A DNA stretch of 64,000 nt from Smithellaceae bacterium (GTDB lineage: Bacteria; Desulfobacterota; Syntrophia; Syntrophales; Smithellaceae). Made by a program: the position numbers and the translations under genes. Of this stretch, positions 53,805-63,241 are shown piece by piece. Location of the stretch: the NCBI GenBank assembly GCA_028693285.1, contig JAQUVQ010000003.1:34104-98103 (forward strand), given 5' to 3'. The notes beneath the pieces are model-generated. The model made no database searches and had not been told where the DNA came from. It saw nothing but the letters and a program-made list of their open reading frames with translations. Position 1 is the first letter of the stretch; every line of letters begins with the position of its first letter.

Positions 53805-54890
53805 CTATTTTTCCCGGCGCATGACGTGAACGGCCGTGGCCTTGAACGACGCGAAAACCGCGGCGCCTTCGCAGAACCCCAGATCCTCGCAGGAAGAAAC
53901 GGTAAGATAGGCAACCACGGGAAATCCGCAGTCCAGGACCAGTTTGTAGAAAAAGGCCTGGCGGACAATCTTCTGAATTCTGGCCTCATAGATGTTTCGG
54001 GCGCTCGTATTTTCCGGCGCTTCCCTTGATACGACGATGTTTTCCGGCCGGATGCAGCAAAATACTTTCTGTCCCAGCGGAGCTGCGCCTGCCGCCTCGA
54101 TCACTTTTCCCGACACGAGCACTTCCATCAGACCCGACCGGATGTTTTGGACGGTCCCCTCCAGAATGGTTTCGGTGCCGACAAAATTGGCCACGAACTC
54201 GGACTGGGGCTGATTGAAGATTTGAGCCGTGGCGCCGGTCTGGATGAGCCGTCCTTCAGACATCACCGTGACATCCTGCGCCAGCCGCAGCGTCTCCTCC
54301 CGGTCGTGCAGCGCCAGCACGGCGGTGATCTTCGTCTCTTCCAGAATATGCCGCAGATCATCGATCAGCGACTCGCGCGTCGGCGGATCGAGGGAGTTGA
54401 AGGCCTCGTCCAGCAGGATTAAATGCGGTTTGAGGGCAAAGGCGCGCGCCAGAGACACCCTTTTGGACTCGCCGCCCGAAAGCGTTTTGGCCGACCGGTT
54501 CGCCAGTGAACTGATGCCGAAGTACGACAGCGCATCTCCGACGTTTTTCTGAATGTCATTTTTCGACATTCCGCGGAACTTCAGCCCCAGAGCCACGTTT
54601 TTATAAACGGACGTGCTGAGCAGCAGCGGCTCCTGGAAAACAACGCACACGCTCCTGCGCATGCGGGAGCGCTCCGCGCTCGACTCCACGGGCCGTCCCT
54701 TGTAATGCATTTTCCCCTGATCCGGTTTGAGCAGGCCCGCCATGGTCAGCAAAAGCGTGGATTTGCCCGCGCCGTTGGGTCCGATCAGGGCCAGAATTCT
54801 GCTTTCGTGAACCTTCAGCTCGTTGATATCCAGCACTTTGACGCCGCCGCGGCGGACAATTAAATTTTCTATGGTAAAAATATTGTTCAT
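53805..54890 (-). CDS. tupC: tungstate ABC transporter ATPase (TupC-like) with C-terminal TOBE domain
   Basis: 361 residues. Walker A GPNGAGKSTLL, signature LSGGESKRVSLARA, Walker B ILLDEAFNSLDPP, then about 120 C-terminal residues of the molbindin/TOBE type (ENIVVSREAPENTSARN). It powers uptake of tungstate or molybdate. Its start overlaps the tupB stop by 4 bases. Confidence 0.9.
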   Translation of the reverse strand: MNNIFTIENLIVRRGGVKVLDINELKVHESRILALIGPNGAGKSTLLLTMAGLLKPDQGKMHYKGRPVESSAERSRMRRSVCVVFQEPLLLSTSVYKNVALGLKFRGMSKNDIQKNVGDALSYFGISSLANRSAKTLSGGESKRVSLARAFALKPHLILLDEAFNSLDPPTRESLIDDLRHILEETKITAVLALHDREETLRLAQDVTVMSEGRLIQTGATAQIFNQPQSEFVANFVGTETILEGTVQNIRSGLMEVLVSGKVIEAAGAAPLGQKVFCCIRPENIVVSREAPENTSARNIYEARIQKIVRQAFFYKLVLDCGFPVVAYLTVSSCEDLGFCEGAAVFASFKATAVHVMRREK

Positions 54891-55585
54891 CTCGGATGCT
54901 GCCTTTGCTGAATTTGCGTGAGCAGAAGATTGACCAGAAATGCCAGGATCAGAAGGATAATGCCCAGAGCGATGGCAATGTCAAAATTCCCCTTTCCGGT
55001 TTCCATCACCGTTGCGGTGGTGAGCACGCGAGAATATCCCTTGATATTGCCGCCGACCATGATCGAAGCGCCGACTTCGGAAATTACCCCTCCAAAACCC
55101 GCCATGACGGCCGCCAGAAGCGGAAGCCGGGATTCCTTGATCAGCACCCAGATCATCTGCATTCGGCTGGCGCCCAGCGACAAAATCTGCAGCCGCAGAT
55201 TCGGCGGCAGATTCTGAATCGAGGCGAGCGAAATGCCCATGACGATCGGCGTTGCAATGATGGCCTGCGCAATGATCATCGCGTACGGAGTGTAGAGGAT
55301 TTCCAGAAAACCCAGAGGCCCGCTGCGCCAGATCATGATGGTCACAAAAAGGCCCACCACCACGGGCGGCAACCCCATGCCTGTGTTGATAATGCTGATC
55401 ACCAGCCTTTTTCCGGGAAAGTTGTTCAACGCGACGGCCGTCCCGACGGAAACGCCGAAGAACAGGCTGATGAAAGTGGCCGTCCCCGATATTTTCAGGG
55501 ACAGCCACGTGATTCCCATCACTTCAGGATCAAAACTGATGATCAATTGAAAGGCTTTGATGACGCCTTGAACAATCAAATCCAT
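54887..55585 (-). CDS. tupB: tungstate ABC transporter permease (TupB-like)
   Basis: 232 residues, five to six membrane helices. The EAA-type loop SLGASRMQMIWVLIKESR and GFGGVISEVGASIMVGGNIKG resemble TupB/WtpB. Together with the ATPase it forms an importer for tungstate. It starts 8 bases after the TupA-like gene. Confidence 0.92.
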   Translation of the reverse strand: MDLIVQGVIKAFQLIISFDPEVMGITWLSLKISGTATFISLFFGVSVGTAVALNNFPGKRLVISIINTGMGLPPVVVGLFVTIMIWRSGPLGFLEILYTPYAMIIAQAIIATPIVMGISLASIQNLPPNLRLQILSLGASRMQMIWVLIKESRLPLLAAVMAGFGGVISEVGASIMVGGNIKGYSRVLTTATVMETGKGNFDIAIALGIILLILAFLVNLLLTQIQQRQHPR

Positions 55586-55593
55586 TGTGAACG

Positions 55594-56460
55594 CTATTTC
55601 CCTAAATCTTCCACTTTTTTGCCGGCATCCGGGAAGAACAGCGGCGAACCGTATTTATCGACGCCAAACGTTTTAATGATAGACTGCGTTTTCTTGGACA
55701 CCATAAAATCCGCAAACGCTTTGGCGCCTTCCGTGTTGGCTTTCGGCCACTTTGCACCGTTGACTTCAATCACATGATAAATATTCAGAAGCGCCGCGTC
55801 GCCTTCATTCAGGATCGTGAGGCCCAGGTTTTTCCGGATAGCCAGGAATGTGCCCCGGTCCGCCAGCGTGTAAGCTTTTTTCTCGGAGGCGACATTCAGC
55901 GTCTGCCCCATGCCCAGACCCGTTTCCTGAAACCATTTCTGTCCGGCCGGATTGACGTTTGCCTTTTTCCACAGGGTTTTTTCTTTCGCGTGCGTTCCGG
56001 AGTTGTCCCCGCGCGAGATGAACAGAGCATTGGCGCCGGCAATCTTCTTGAGCGCATCCGACGAGGATTTGACGCCTTTGATCCCGGCCGGATCGTTCGG
56101 CGGGCCCACGATAATGAAGTCATTGTGCATCACGAGGCGGCGGTTGATTCCATAGCCCGCTTCGACAAATTTCTTCTCGGCATCCGGTGAGTGCACCAGC
56201 ATGACGTCGGCCTCGCCTTTTTCTCCCATCTTCATCGCCTGTCCGGAACCGACGGCGATCGTCTTCACGAAGTAGCCCGTCTCCTTTTCAAAGATGGGGA
56301 TCAGGGTGTCGAGCAGTCCGGAATCCTGCGTGCTGGTTGTTGTGGCCAGAATGATGTTTTTCTGCTTGGGTGCCGCAAACGCGCCTGCCGCGCCCAGCAT
56401 GACAAGAGCCGCGACAACGGCCAGGATGATAAACCACTTGCTGCTTTTGAACATTTTCAT
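55594..56460 (-). CDS. tupA: tungstate-binding protein TupA
   Basis: 288 residues with a cleavable signal peptide (MKMFKSSKWFIILAVVAALV, AFAA-PK). The tungstate motif TTTSTQDSG at residues 40-48 is intact, and later ISRGDNSGTH and YGSPLFFPDAG match TupA. It binds the oxyanion in the periplasm. Located 24 bases downstream of a lipoprotein paralog. Tungsten would serve aldehyde or formate oxidoreductases or benzoyl-CoA reductases, none seen here. Confidence 0.93.
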   Translation of the reverse strand: MKMFKSSKWFIILAVVAALVMLGAAGAFAAPKQKNIILATTTSTQDSGLLDTLIPIFEKETGYFVKTIAVGSGQAMKMGEKGEADVMLVHSPDAEKKFVEAGYGINRRLVMHNDFIIVGPPNDPAGIKGVKSSSDALKKIAGANALFISRGDNSGTHAKEKTLWKKANVNPAGQKWFQETGLGMGQTLNVASEKKAYTLADRGTFLAIRKNLGLTILNEGDAALLNIYHVIEVNGAKWPKANTEGAKAFADFMVSKKTQSIIKTFGVDKYGSPLFFPDAGKKVEDLGK

Positions 56461-56484
56461 ATTCTGTCTCCTTCAGATTGATGA

Positions 56485-57357
56485 TTATTTTTTCTGCAGT
56501 TTCTGCCATTCCACGGAATTGGGGAAAAACAGCGGCGATCCGTATTTTTCTTTGCCGAAATCCCGAATGATCAGCTGGCCTTTTTCCGGCGACGTCAGCC
56601 ACTGGACAAACGTCAGGGTGTCCTTGCGGTTGACCCTGGGGAATTTGGCCGGGTTGACCGGTATCAAAGAAATGTAATTCAACAGCGCCTCGTCGCCTTC
56701 CACCAGAATGACCACCTTGATCTGATCTTTCAGGGACAGGAAGGTGGCCCGGTCGATCACCGTGTAAGCGGCCTGCTGATCGGTGTATTTCAGCGTGGCG
56801 ACATTTCCTTCGGACCCCTTCTCATAAATAACATACCATGCGCCTTTGGGTTCGACACCTGTTTTTTTCCAGAGTTCCATTTCCGCCACATGCGTGCCCG
56901 ACTTGTCTCCCCGGCTGATGAATTTGCCGTTTGCGTCCATGATTTTCTTCAAGGCTGCCGTCGCCGATTTTTCTCCCTTGACGGCGGCCGGATCGGATGC
57001 GGGGCCGACAATCACAAAATCGTTGTACATGAGCGGGATTCTCTCCGTGCCGTAACCGTCGGCGATAAAGTTCTCCTCCAGCGATTTTGCATGGGCCATC
57101 ACCAGGTCAATCTGGCCCTTGGTGGCCAGCTTGAGCGCCGCACCGGTCCCCGCGCCGACGTGGCGGACGCGGATTCCCGTCTCTTTTTCAAACTGATCTT
57201 CCAGCGCCCCCACAATGCCGGAATCGATCGGGCCGATCGTACTGGACAAAAAGATGAACTGATCGCTTTTCTGGGACGACAGCGATGCGCATCCGGCCAC
57301 CAGAACCAGGCAAAGCAAAACAACCAATGCCGACCATTTTCTGACAAAAATCCTCAT
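56485..57357 (-). CDS. second TupA-like binding protein, lipoprotein with altered ligand loop
   Basis: 290 residues from ATG 57357 (AAAGGAG about seven bases before). A lipobox LVAGC at residue 23 predicts a lipid anchor (MRIFVRKWSALVVLLCLVLV). About half of the sequence matches TupA (ISRGDKSGTHVAE, EKYGSPLFFPNS), but the loop TTTSTQDSG becomes SSTIGPIDSG. It is the first gene of the operon, upstream of tupA. The substrate may be molybdate, tungstate or another oxyanion; only one permease is present. Confidence 0.87.
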   Translation of the reverse strand: MRIFVRKWSALVVLLCLVLVAGCASLSSQKSDQFIFLSSTIGPIDSGIVGALEDQFEKETGIRVRHVGAGTGAALKLATKGQIDLVMAHAKSLEENFIADGYGTERIPLMYNDFVIVGPASDPAAVKGEKSATAALKKIMDANGKFISRGDKSGTHVAEMELWKKTGVEPKGAWYVIYEKGSEGNVATLKYTDQQAAYTVIDRATFLSLKDQIKVVILVEGDEALLNYISLIPVNPAKFPRVNRKDTLTFVQWLTSPEKGQLIIRDFGKEKYGSPLFFPNSVEWQKLQKK

Positions 57358-57629
57358 ATTCATGCTCCTTTCACGTTTCATTTTACGCCTGATTTCGTAA
57401 TGCATTCTGAAAATTTAATCAAGAATAATATTCCAAAATCAGACATTGAATTACCTTATTGCCAATTATCGGCCAAATATAATTCAGATTTTTTAATGGG
57501 AACAGATTACCCGATTGGATACGAAAGGTGGGGAAATAAGATGCAGCGGGTTGTTGGATGAGAGGTAAGGGGGCCGGGGTTAGAGGTGATGGGTGCGGGG
57601 CAAAAAGCAATGCGTGTTGAGCGGAAAGC

Positions 57630-57656
57630 GTCATGTTTCGACTGGCTCAGCATGAC
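57630..57656. repeat. inverted repeat with TTTCGACTGGCTCAG core
   Basis: GTCATG (57630-57635) and CATGAC (57651-57656) flank TTTCGACTGGCTCAG, a core resembling the TTCGACAAGCTCAG small repeats common in some proteobacterial genomes. Confidence 0.6.
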
Positions 57657-57692
57657 ACAAGCGATGGAAGATACAAGCATGACCTATTACCC

Positions 57693-57720
57693 GTAGGGAA
57701 CGGTCGCGACCGTTCCCTAC
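57693..57720. repeat. perfect 28-bp palindrome
   Basis: Half-site GTAGGGAACGGTCG (57693-57706) followed at once by its exact reverse complement (57707-57720); no loop. It is followed by ATTTA. A related hairpin with CCCTACAT ends the window (63961-63986). Confidence 0.9.
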
Positions 57721-57764
57721 ATTTAACCATCCACCATCCACGATTCACTATCCACCATGATTAC

Positions 57765-57780
57765 TGGCACAAAAATTGAT
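57765..57780 (+). promoter_or_regulatory. near-consensus sigma-54 site upstream of tolC
   Basis: TGGCAC (57765-57770), five A, TTGAT (57776-57780). GG and the -12 G are correctly spaced, but the -12 GC is GA here, so the match is imperfect. Confidence 0.35.
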
Positions 57781-57862
57781 ATAGGTGTGAACGAGAAATG
57801 ATTTGTGGTATGAAATCCGGGAAAGAGGGATTTACGATTTGAAAGGGTTTTTTACATCTTCT

Positions 57863-59143
57863 ATGCGCAAAAGAATTTTCCTTCTGTTTCTGCTGTTGTT
57901 CATCCCGGCCCAAAGTCTGTTCGCGGCGGGTGACATTCAAAAGGGAGATGTCCTAACGCTCCGGCAGTGCATCGACATCGCCCTGAAAAATCATCCGGCC
58001 CTCAACGCGGCCACCGGAGCCATTCACCAGTCGGAGAGCAAAATCGGCAAGGCCCGCGCCGGTTACTATCCCCAGCTTTCCTTTCAGTCCGGCTACTCGC
58101 GCATCGGCCCGCCCGCGTCGTCTTTGACCAACAGCTCCTACGACTATTACTCCAACGCGCTGAATCTGAACCAGACCCTGTTTGATTTCGGCAAAACCTC
58201 CACCGCCGTGGACATTCAGAAGCTGGGCAAGCAGTCGGCGGAAGCGGATTTTCAGGACACCACCTCTTTGCTCACCTACAATGTTCAGGAAGCCTACTTT
58301 TCCCTTCTCAAGGCCAAGATGAGCGAAACCGTCGCCGTGGAGACCGTCAACCAGTTTCAGCAGCATTTTGAAGTGGCCCAGACATTTTTTGAAACGGGGA
58401 AAAGCTCCAAGATCGACGTGACCAGCGCGGAAGTCAATTTGAGCAACGCCCGCATTCAGTTGATTTCCGCCCAGAACGCCCTTCGCCTTTGGCGGGTGAA
58501 CCTGAACAAGGCCATGGGCGTGATTAACGCCCCCGAATACGACATTCAGGAAAAGTTCAATATGGACGCCGCGGACATCACGTTTGAAGCCGCCCTCGCC
58601 CGTGCCTATGAAAACCGGCCGGACATCCAGTCGATCGCTCTGAAAAAAGACGCGCTGGAAAGAACCGTCGATCTCAACAAGAAGGATTATCTGCCCGTCC
58701 TTTCCGGAAGCGCCGGCTACGGCTACGCGGGTCAGGACGCCGCCCTGAACCAGTCCTGGAACGTCGGCGTCGCCCTCACCTTTCCTTTCTTCACGGGCTT
58801 CTCCACCAAATACGCCGTCGAAGAGGCCCGGGCCGGCCTGGAAATTGCCAAAGCCAACGAGGAAGCGCTTCGCCAGAAGGCTTTTCAGGAAGTCAAGTCC
58901 GCCTGGCTCAACCGCCACGAGGCTTTTGAACGGATCGAGGCGGGCAAAATCACCGTGCGCCAGGCCGAAGAATCTCTGGAGCTTGCGCAGGGGCGCTACG
59001 CGACCGGCGTGGGCAATTCCCTGGAAATCGTGGATGCCATGATCAAGCTCAACAATGCCAAAATGACCTACATATCCGCCCTGTCCGATTTCAACATCGC
59101 CGAAGCCAGCCTGGAGAAAGCCATGGGAGCAAAAATGCCATGA
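57863..59143 (+). CDS. TolC-family outer membrane efflux protein
   Basis: 426 residues from ATG 57863 with signal peptide MRKRIFLLFLLLFIPAQSLFA. A TTG at 57839 with AGAGGGA nine bases before would add eight residues and is a real alternative. OEP repeats of long alpha-helices (TLRQCIDIALKNHPAL, two similar halves of about 200 residues). It forms the exit duct of the exporter that follows. Its stop overlaps macA by 4 bases (ATGA). Confidence 0.93.
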   Translation: MRKRIFLLFLLLFIPAQSLFAAGDIQKGDVLTLRQCIDIALKNHPALNAATGAIHQSESKIGKARAGYYPQLSFQSGYSRIGPPASSLTNSSYDYYSNALNLNQTLFDFGKTSTAVDIQKLGKQSAEADFQDTTSLLTYNVQEAYFSLLKAKMSETVAVETVNQFQQHFEVAQTFFETGKSSKIDVTSAEVNLSNARIQLISAQNALRLWRVNLNKAMGVINAPEYDIQEKFNMDAADITFEAALARAYENRPDIQSIALKKDALERTVDLNKKDYLPVLSGSAGYGYAGQDAALNQSWNVGVALTFPFFTGFSTKYAVEEARAGLEIAKANEEALRQKAFQEVKSAWLNRHEAFERIEAGKITVRQAEESLELAQGRYATGVGNSLEIVDAMIKLNNAKMTYISALSDFNIAEASLEKAMGAKMP

Positions 59144-60306
59144 AAAAAATCATTGCCGCGAGCGTCATTCTAATCCTGATTCTGATCGCCCTGTTTTTCT
59201 TTTTAAGCCGCCGCGAGCCGGCGCCGCAGTATATCACCCAGACGGCGGACCGGGGCGACATCCGCGCGACGGTTTCCGCCACGGGCACCGTCAATGCCGT
59301 CACGACCGTTCTGGTCGGCACGCAGGTGTCCGGAACGATCAAGGAGCTTTACGTGGATTACAACTCCACGGTCAGGCAGGGCCAGCTTTTGGCCCGGATC
59401 GATCCGGCTTCGATCGAGGCGCAGGTGGCCCAGGCCGCCGCGAATCTGTCGCTGGCCCGCGCCAACCTGGAAAAGTCCAAAGTCGCCCTGCGCGACACGG
59501 TTTCCGTATTTGAGCGGAACAAAATCCTTTACGGCAAAAATTTCATTTCCAGACACGACCTGGACACGTCGGAGACCGCCTACCTGTCCGCGCTCGCCCA
59601 GATCAAAGCCTCCGAAGCGCAGGTGGAGCAGACCCGGGCCGCGCTGAACCTCGCCGAGACGAATCTCCGTTATACAAGAATCGTTTCGCCGGTCAAAGGA
59701 ACGGTCATCTCGCGCAGCGTGGACGTCGGGCAAACCGTCGCCGCCAGCTTTCAGACGCCGACGCTGTTTACCATCGCCCAGGACCTGACCAAAATGCAGA
59801 TCGTGGCCAACATCGACGAAGCGGATATCGGCCGCCTGCGCGTGGGCCAGCCCGTCACCTTCACCGTGGACGCCTACCCCGACCTGACGTTTGGGGGAAA
59901 CGTTTCCGAAATCCGCAACTCGCCCACCACGGTGCAGAACGTGGTCACCTATGACGTGATCGTCAAGGTGGACAATTCGGATTTGAAGCTCAAGCCGGGC
60001 ATGACGGCCAACGTCTCGATCGTCATTGACGACAAAAAAGGAATCCTGCGCGTTCCCAACGCTGCGCTGAGGCTGAAAATCCAGGACAAATCCTCCTCCG
60101 CTCCGGCGCCGAAAGGCCCCGGCGTCTGGGTGCTGGAAAACAAAAAGCCCAAACGCGTTCCCCTTTCCATCGGCATCAGCGACAACCGCTTCACGGAAGT
60201 CGTCTCCGGAAAAATTCTTCAGGGCGCGCCGGTCATCGTGGAAGTCAAAAGCAACGACCAGAAAAACGCGGCGACGCAGACCCCGCGGCCCGGACCGAGG
60301 TTCTAA
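59140..60306 (+). CDS. MacA-like periplasmic adaptor
   Basis: 388 residues. An N-terminal membrane anchor (ASVILILILIALFFFLSR), lipoyl-like half (GTVNAVTTVLVGTQVSGTIKE), coiled-coil hairpin about 85-165, second lipoyl half (VSPVKGTVISRSVDVGQTV), then beta-barrel and membrane-proximal domain (PDLTFGGNVSEIRNSPT). It links the inner-membrane ABC to the TolC duct. Substrate unknown; MacAB relatives export peptides or macrolides. Confidence 0.93.
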   Translation: MKKIIAASVILILILIALFFFLSRREPAPQYITQTADRGDIRATVSATGTVNAVTTVLVGTQVSGTIKELYVDYNSTVRQGQLLARIDPASIEAQVAQAAANLSLARANLEKSKVALRDTVSVFERNKILYGKNFISRHDLDTSETAYLSALAQIKASEAQVEQTRAALNLAETNLRYTRIVSPVKGTVISRSVDVGQTVAASFQTPTLFTIAQDLTKMQIVANIDEADIGRLRVGQPVTFTVDAYPDLTFGGNVSEIRNSPTTVQNVVTYDVIVKVDNSDLKLKPGMTANVSIVIDDKKGILRVPNAALRLKIQDKSSSAPAPKGPGVWVLENKKPKRVPLSIGISDNRFTEVVSGKILQGAPVIVEVKSNDQKNAATQTPRPGPRF

Positions 60307-60311
60307 CGGCC

Positions 60312-60997
<686 letters not shown>

Positions 60998-61001
<4 letters not shown>

Positions 61002-62227
61002 TCAACTTTCTTTCCACCGCTAAAATTTCTCTGCGCGCCCTGCGCGCCAACAAGATGCGTTCGGCGCTGACCATGCTGGGCATCATCATCGGCGTGGCCG
61101 CCGTCATCACGATGCTGGCGGTCGGCCGGGGCGCCAGCAATAAAATATCCGAGCAGATTGCCACCGTGGGCAGCAACCTGATCATCGTCCTTCCCGGCTC
61201 GACCACCGCAAGCGGCATTCGCCTGGGCAGCGGCGCCTTTCAGAACCTGACCCGCGCGGATGCCGAAGCGATCCGGCAGGAATGCTCCGCGGTGGCCACA
61301 ACCGCCCCGATCCTCAACGGCAGCGCCCAGATCATCTACGGCAACGCCAACTGGCCGAGCGTCGTCTTCGGAACGGATGAAAACATGCTGGAAGTCCGGG
61401 ACTGGACCCTGTCGGCCGGCCGGAACTTTTACGATCAGGAAATCCGCAGCGCGGCCAAAGTCTGTCTGCTGGGACAAACCGTCGTGGACAATCTATTCGG
61501 CAACGACGACCCGCTCCACAAAACGGTCCGCATCAAAAAAGTCCCGTTTGTCGTCATCGGCGTTCTGGCCCCGAAAGGCCAGTCCATGATGGGCCAGGAC
61601 CAGGACGATATCGTCTATGCGCCGGTCTCCGCCGCGCAGAGAAACCTTTTCGGAAGGTCGTTTCCGGGCACGGTGCGCTCCATCATGGTCAAGGCTAAGA
61701 GCACGGAAGATCTGGACCGGGCGGAACAGCAAATCAAGGAACTGCTGCGGCAGCGGCACCGCATCGGCGCGGGCCAGGAAGACGACTTCACCGTCCGCAA
61801 CCTGACGCAAATGATGCAGATGGCGGAGCAGGCTTCCCGCGTCATGGCGCTTCTGCTGGCCGCCATCGCCGGTGTTTCGCTTCTGGTGGGCGGCATCGGC
61901 ATCATGAACATCATGCTGGTTTCGGTCACGGAGCGCACCAGGGAAATCGGCATCCGCATGGCCGTCGGCGCCAAAACCTGGGACATCCGCCTGCAATTCA
62001 TCATCGAGGCGATGATTCTCTCGCTCATCGGCGGATTGATCGGCGTTTTGCTGGGCATTCTGTTCGCGGAGCTTCTATCCTTTTTCGCCGGCTGGACAAT
62101 CCTGATTTCAACCTACTCCATCCTTCTCTCCTTTGGATTCTCCGGCCTGGTCGGCATCTTTTTCGGCTTCTATCCGGCCTACAAGGCCTCTTTGATGAAC
62201 CCCATCGACGCTCTGCGGCATGAATGA
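60998..62227 (+). CDS. MacB/FtsX-type ABC permease
   Basis: 409 residues. N-terminal membrane helix (NKMRSALTMLGIIIGVAAVIT), large periplasmic domain (about 45-275), and three C-terminal helices (LLLAAIAGVSLLVGGIGIMN, and around 330-395). FtsX/MacB fold of mechanotransducing exporters. Last gene of the tolC-macA-ATPase-permease set. Confidence 0.94.
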
Positions 62228-62382
62228 GCGGTCACGCGCCCGCCGCCGAATAATTGTATTGACCTGAACCCGCATTTACGGTAAAAGCTTCAACAATTTC
62301 AAAGCGGCGGCTTGGACGGCGCAGGCTTTGGCGTTCATTTTGTGAGACAAAAAATATCGATAAAGGGAGGCGGGGAAAAATT

Positions 62383-62598
62383 ATGAGTATGGATATTACG
62401 GCCCCCATGCCGGGGAAAATCGCCAGCATCGCGGTGAACGTGGGCACGCAGGTGCAGGAAGAAGAGGAAGTGATCATCATGGACGCCATGAAAATGGAGA
62501 TCCCCGTGTATGCCCCGGGCGCTGGAACCATCAAGGAAATCAAAGTCAAGGTGGGAGACTCCGTCAATGAAGGCCAGGTGCTGGCCGTTCTGGAATAA
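62383..62598 (+). CDS. biotinyl carrier domain protein
   Basis: 71 residues, essentially one biotinyl/lipoyl domain. MDAMKMEIPV holds the biotinylated Lys37 in the AMKM motif. SD GGGAGG upstream. The length equals the carrier subunit of multi-subunit acyl-CoA carboxylases or sodium-pump decarboxylases. No decarboxylase or carboxyltransferase is adjacent; the following terminator makes it a stand-alone unit. Partners must be elsewhere (inference). Confidence 0.92.
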   Translation: MSMDITAPMPGKIASIAVNVGTQVQEEEEVIIMDAMKMEIPVYAPGAGTIKEIKVKVGDSVNEGQVLAVLE

Positions 62599-62615
62599 AT
62601 CGATTTGGACGATGG

Positions 62616-62658
62616 AACCCGTTTTGCGATGTTCAGAATCGCAAGACGGGTTTTTTTC
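62616..62658 (+). terminator. intrinsic terminator after biotin carrier gene
   Basis: 15-base stem with one G-T pair: 62616-62630 (AACCCGTTTTGCGAT) and 62638-62652 (ATCGCAAGACGGGTT), loop of seven, followed by a run of seven T (62651-62657). Confidence 0.9.
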
Positions 62659-62717
62659 TTTTCGGGCCATTTTATACTGTGCTTACCTAAGTCAAGAAAC
62701 CGATGAGGGGATGGCGT

Positions 62718-63197
62718 ATGGAAAAAACCATTACGAAAGTGTACGTGGACAACGAAGGATTTGTTGTGTTCGTCTGCTCCAAATGCAATTTGATACAAAA
62801 GCAGGAAGCAAAAACCTATGGAGGCGCCAAAGGCCCGATTCAAGTTCAATGCACCTGCGGAAACGTCTATGACGTGGAAATCGAGTTTCGGAAATTCTAC
62901 CGCAAGGGAATCCGGGTGGACGGCCTGTACTTCGGAGTGACCAACCCCAAAATCTGGGGGAAAATGGTTTTGAAAAACGTCTCGATGCAGGGATGCGGTT
63001 TTGAAACGATGGGCGTCAACCCGCTTCAGCCGGGGGATTTGATCAAAATTGAATTTCAGCTCAATGATGCAAAGCGTTCCGTCATTAAAAAACAGGCCGC
63101 CGTCCGCTCCATCTTCAAGAAATATGTCGGCTGCCAGTTCCAGGAGCCGCCCAACTCCATGGACGCGGATCTGGGCTTCTACCTGAGGACTCCGTAA
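62718..63197 (+). CDS. PilZ-domain protein with N-terminal zinc ribbon
   Basis: 159 residues from ATG 62718 (GAGGGG seven bases before). Residues 20-47 hold four cysteines (CSKC at 20-23, CTCG at 45-48) like a zinc ribbon. From about 55 a PilZ beta barrel follows, with RKFYR (residues 58-62) and NVSMQGCGF (87-95), matching the RxxxR and N/DxSxxG cyclic di-GMP motifs. So a c-di-GMP responsive adaptor is likely. No neighbours hint at the target. Confidence 0.88.
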   Translation: MEKTITKVYVDNEGFVVFVCSKCNLIQKQEAKTYGGAKGPIQVQCTCGNVYDVEIEFRKFYRKGIRVDGLYFGVTNPKIWGKMVLKNVSMQGCGFETMGVNPLQPGDLIKIEFQLNDAKRSVIKKQAAVRSIFKKYVGCQFQEPPNSMDADLGFYLRTP

Positions 63198-63241
63198 CTC
63201 TTGAGCATCCTTCAAGCCATCGGCCCCGCCGGAGGTTCGTC

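Larger units (their letters stand above)
57358..57862. other. intergenic repeat island between tup operon and tolC, no gene
   Basis: 505 bases without a convincing gene. The left third is AT-rich and holds the tup promoter region. From 57540 on there is a degenerate GGTGAGGGG-like tract, a GTCATG/CATGAC hairpin, a long palindrome, and short CCATCCACC repeats (57727-57756). The right end carries the tolC promoter region. These resemble small scattered repeats known in many proteobacteria. Confidence 0.7.

Noticed and set aside
57419-57634. Minus-strand frame in the repeat island
   Set aside because: Pro/Leu-rich translation of a degenerate tract; no RBS, overlaps repeats.
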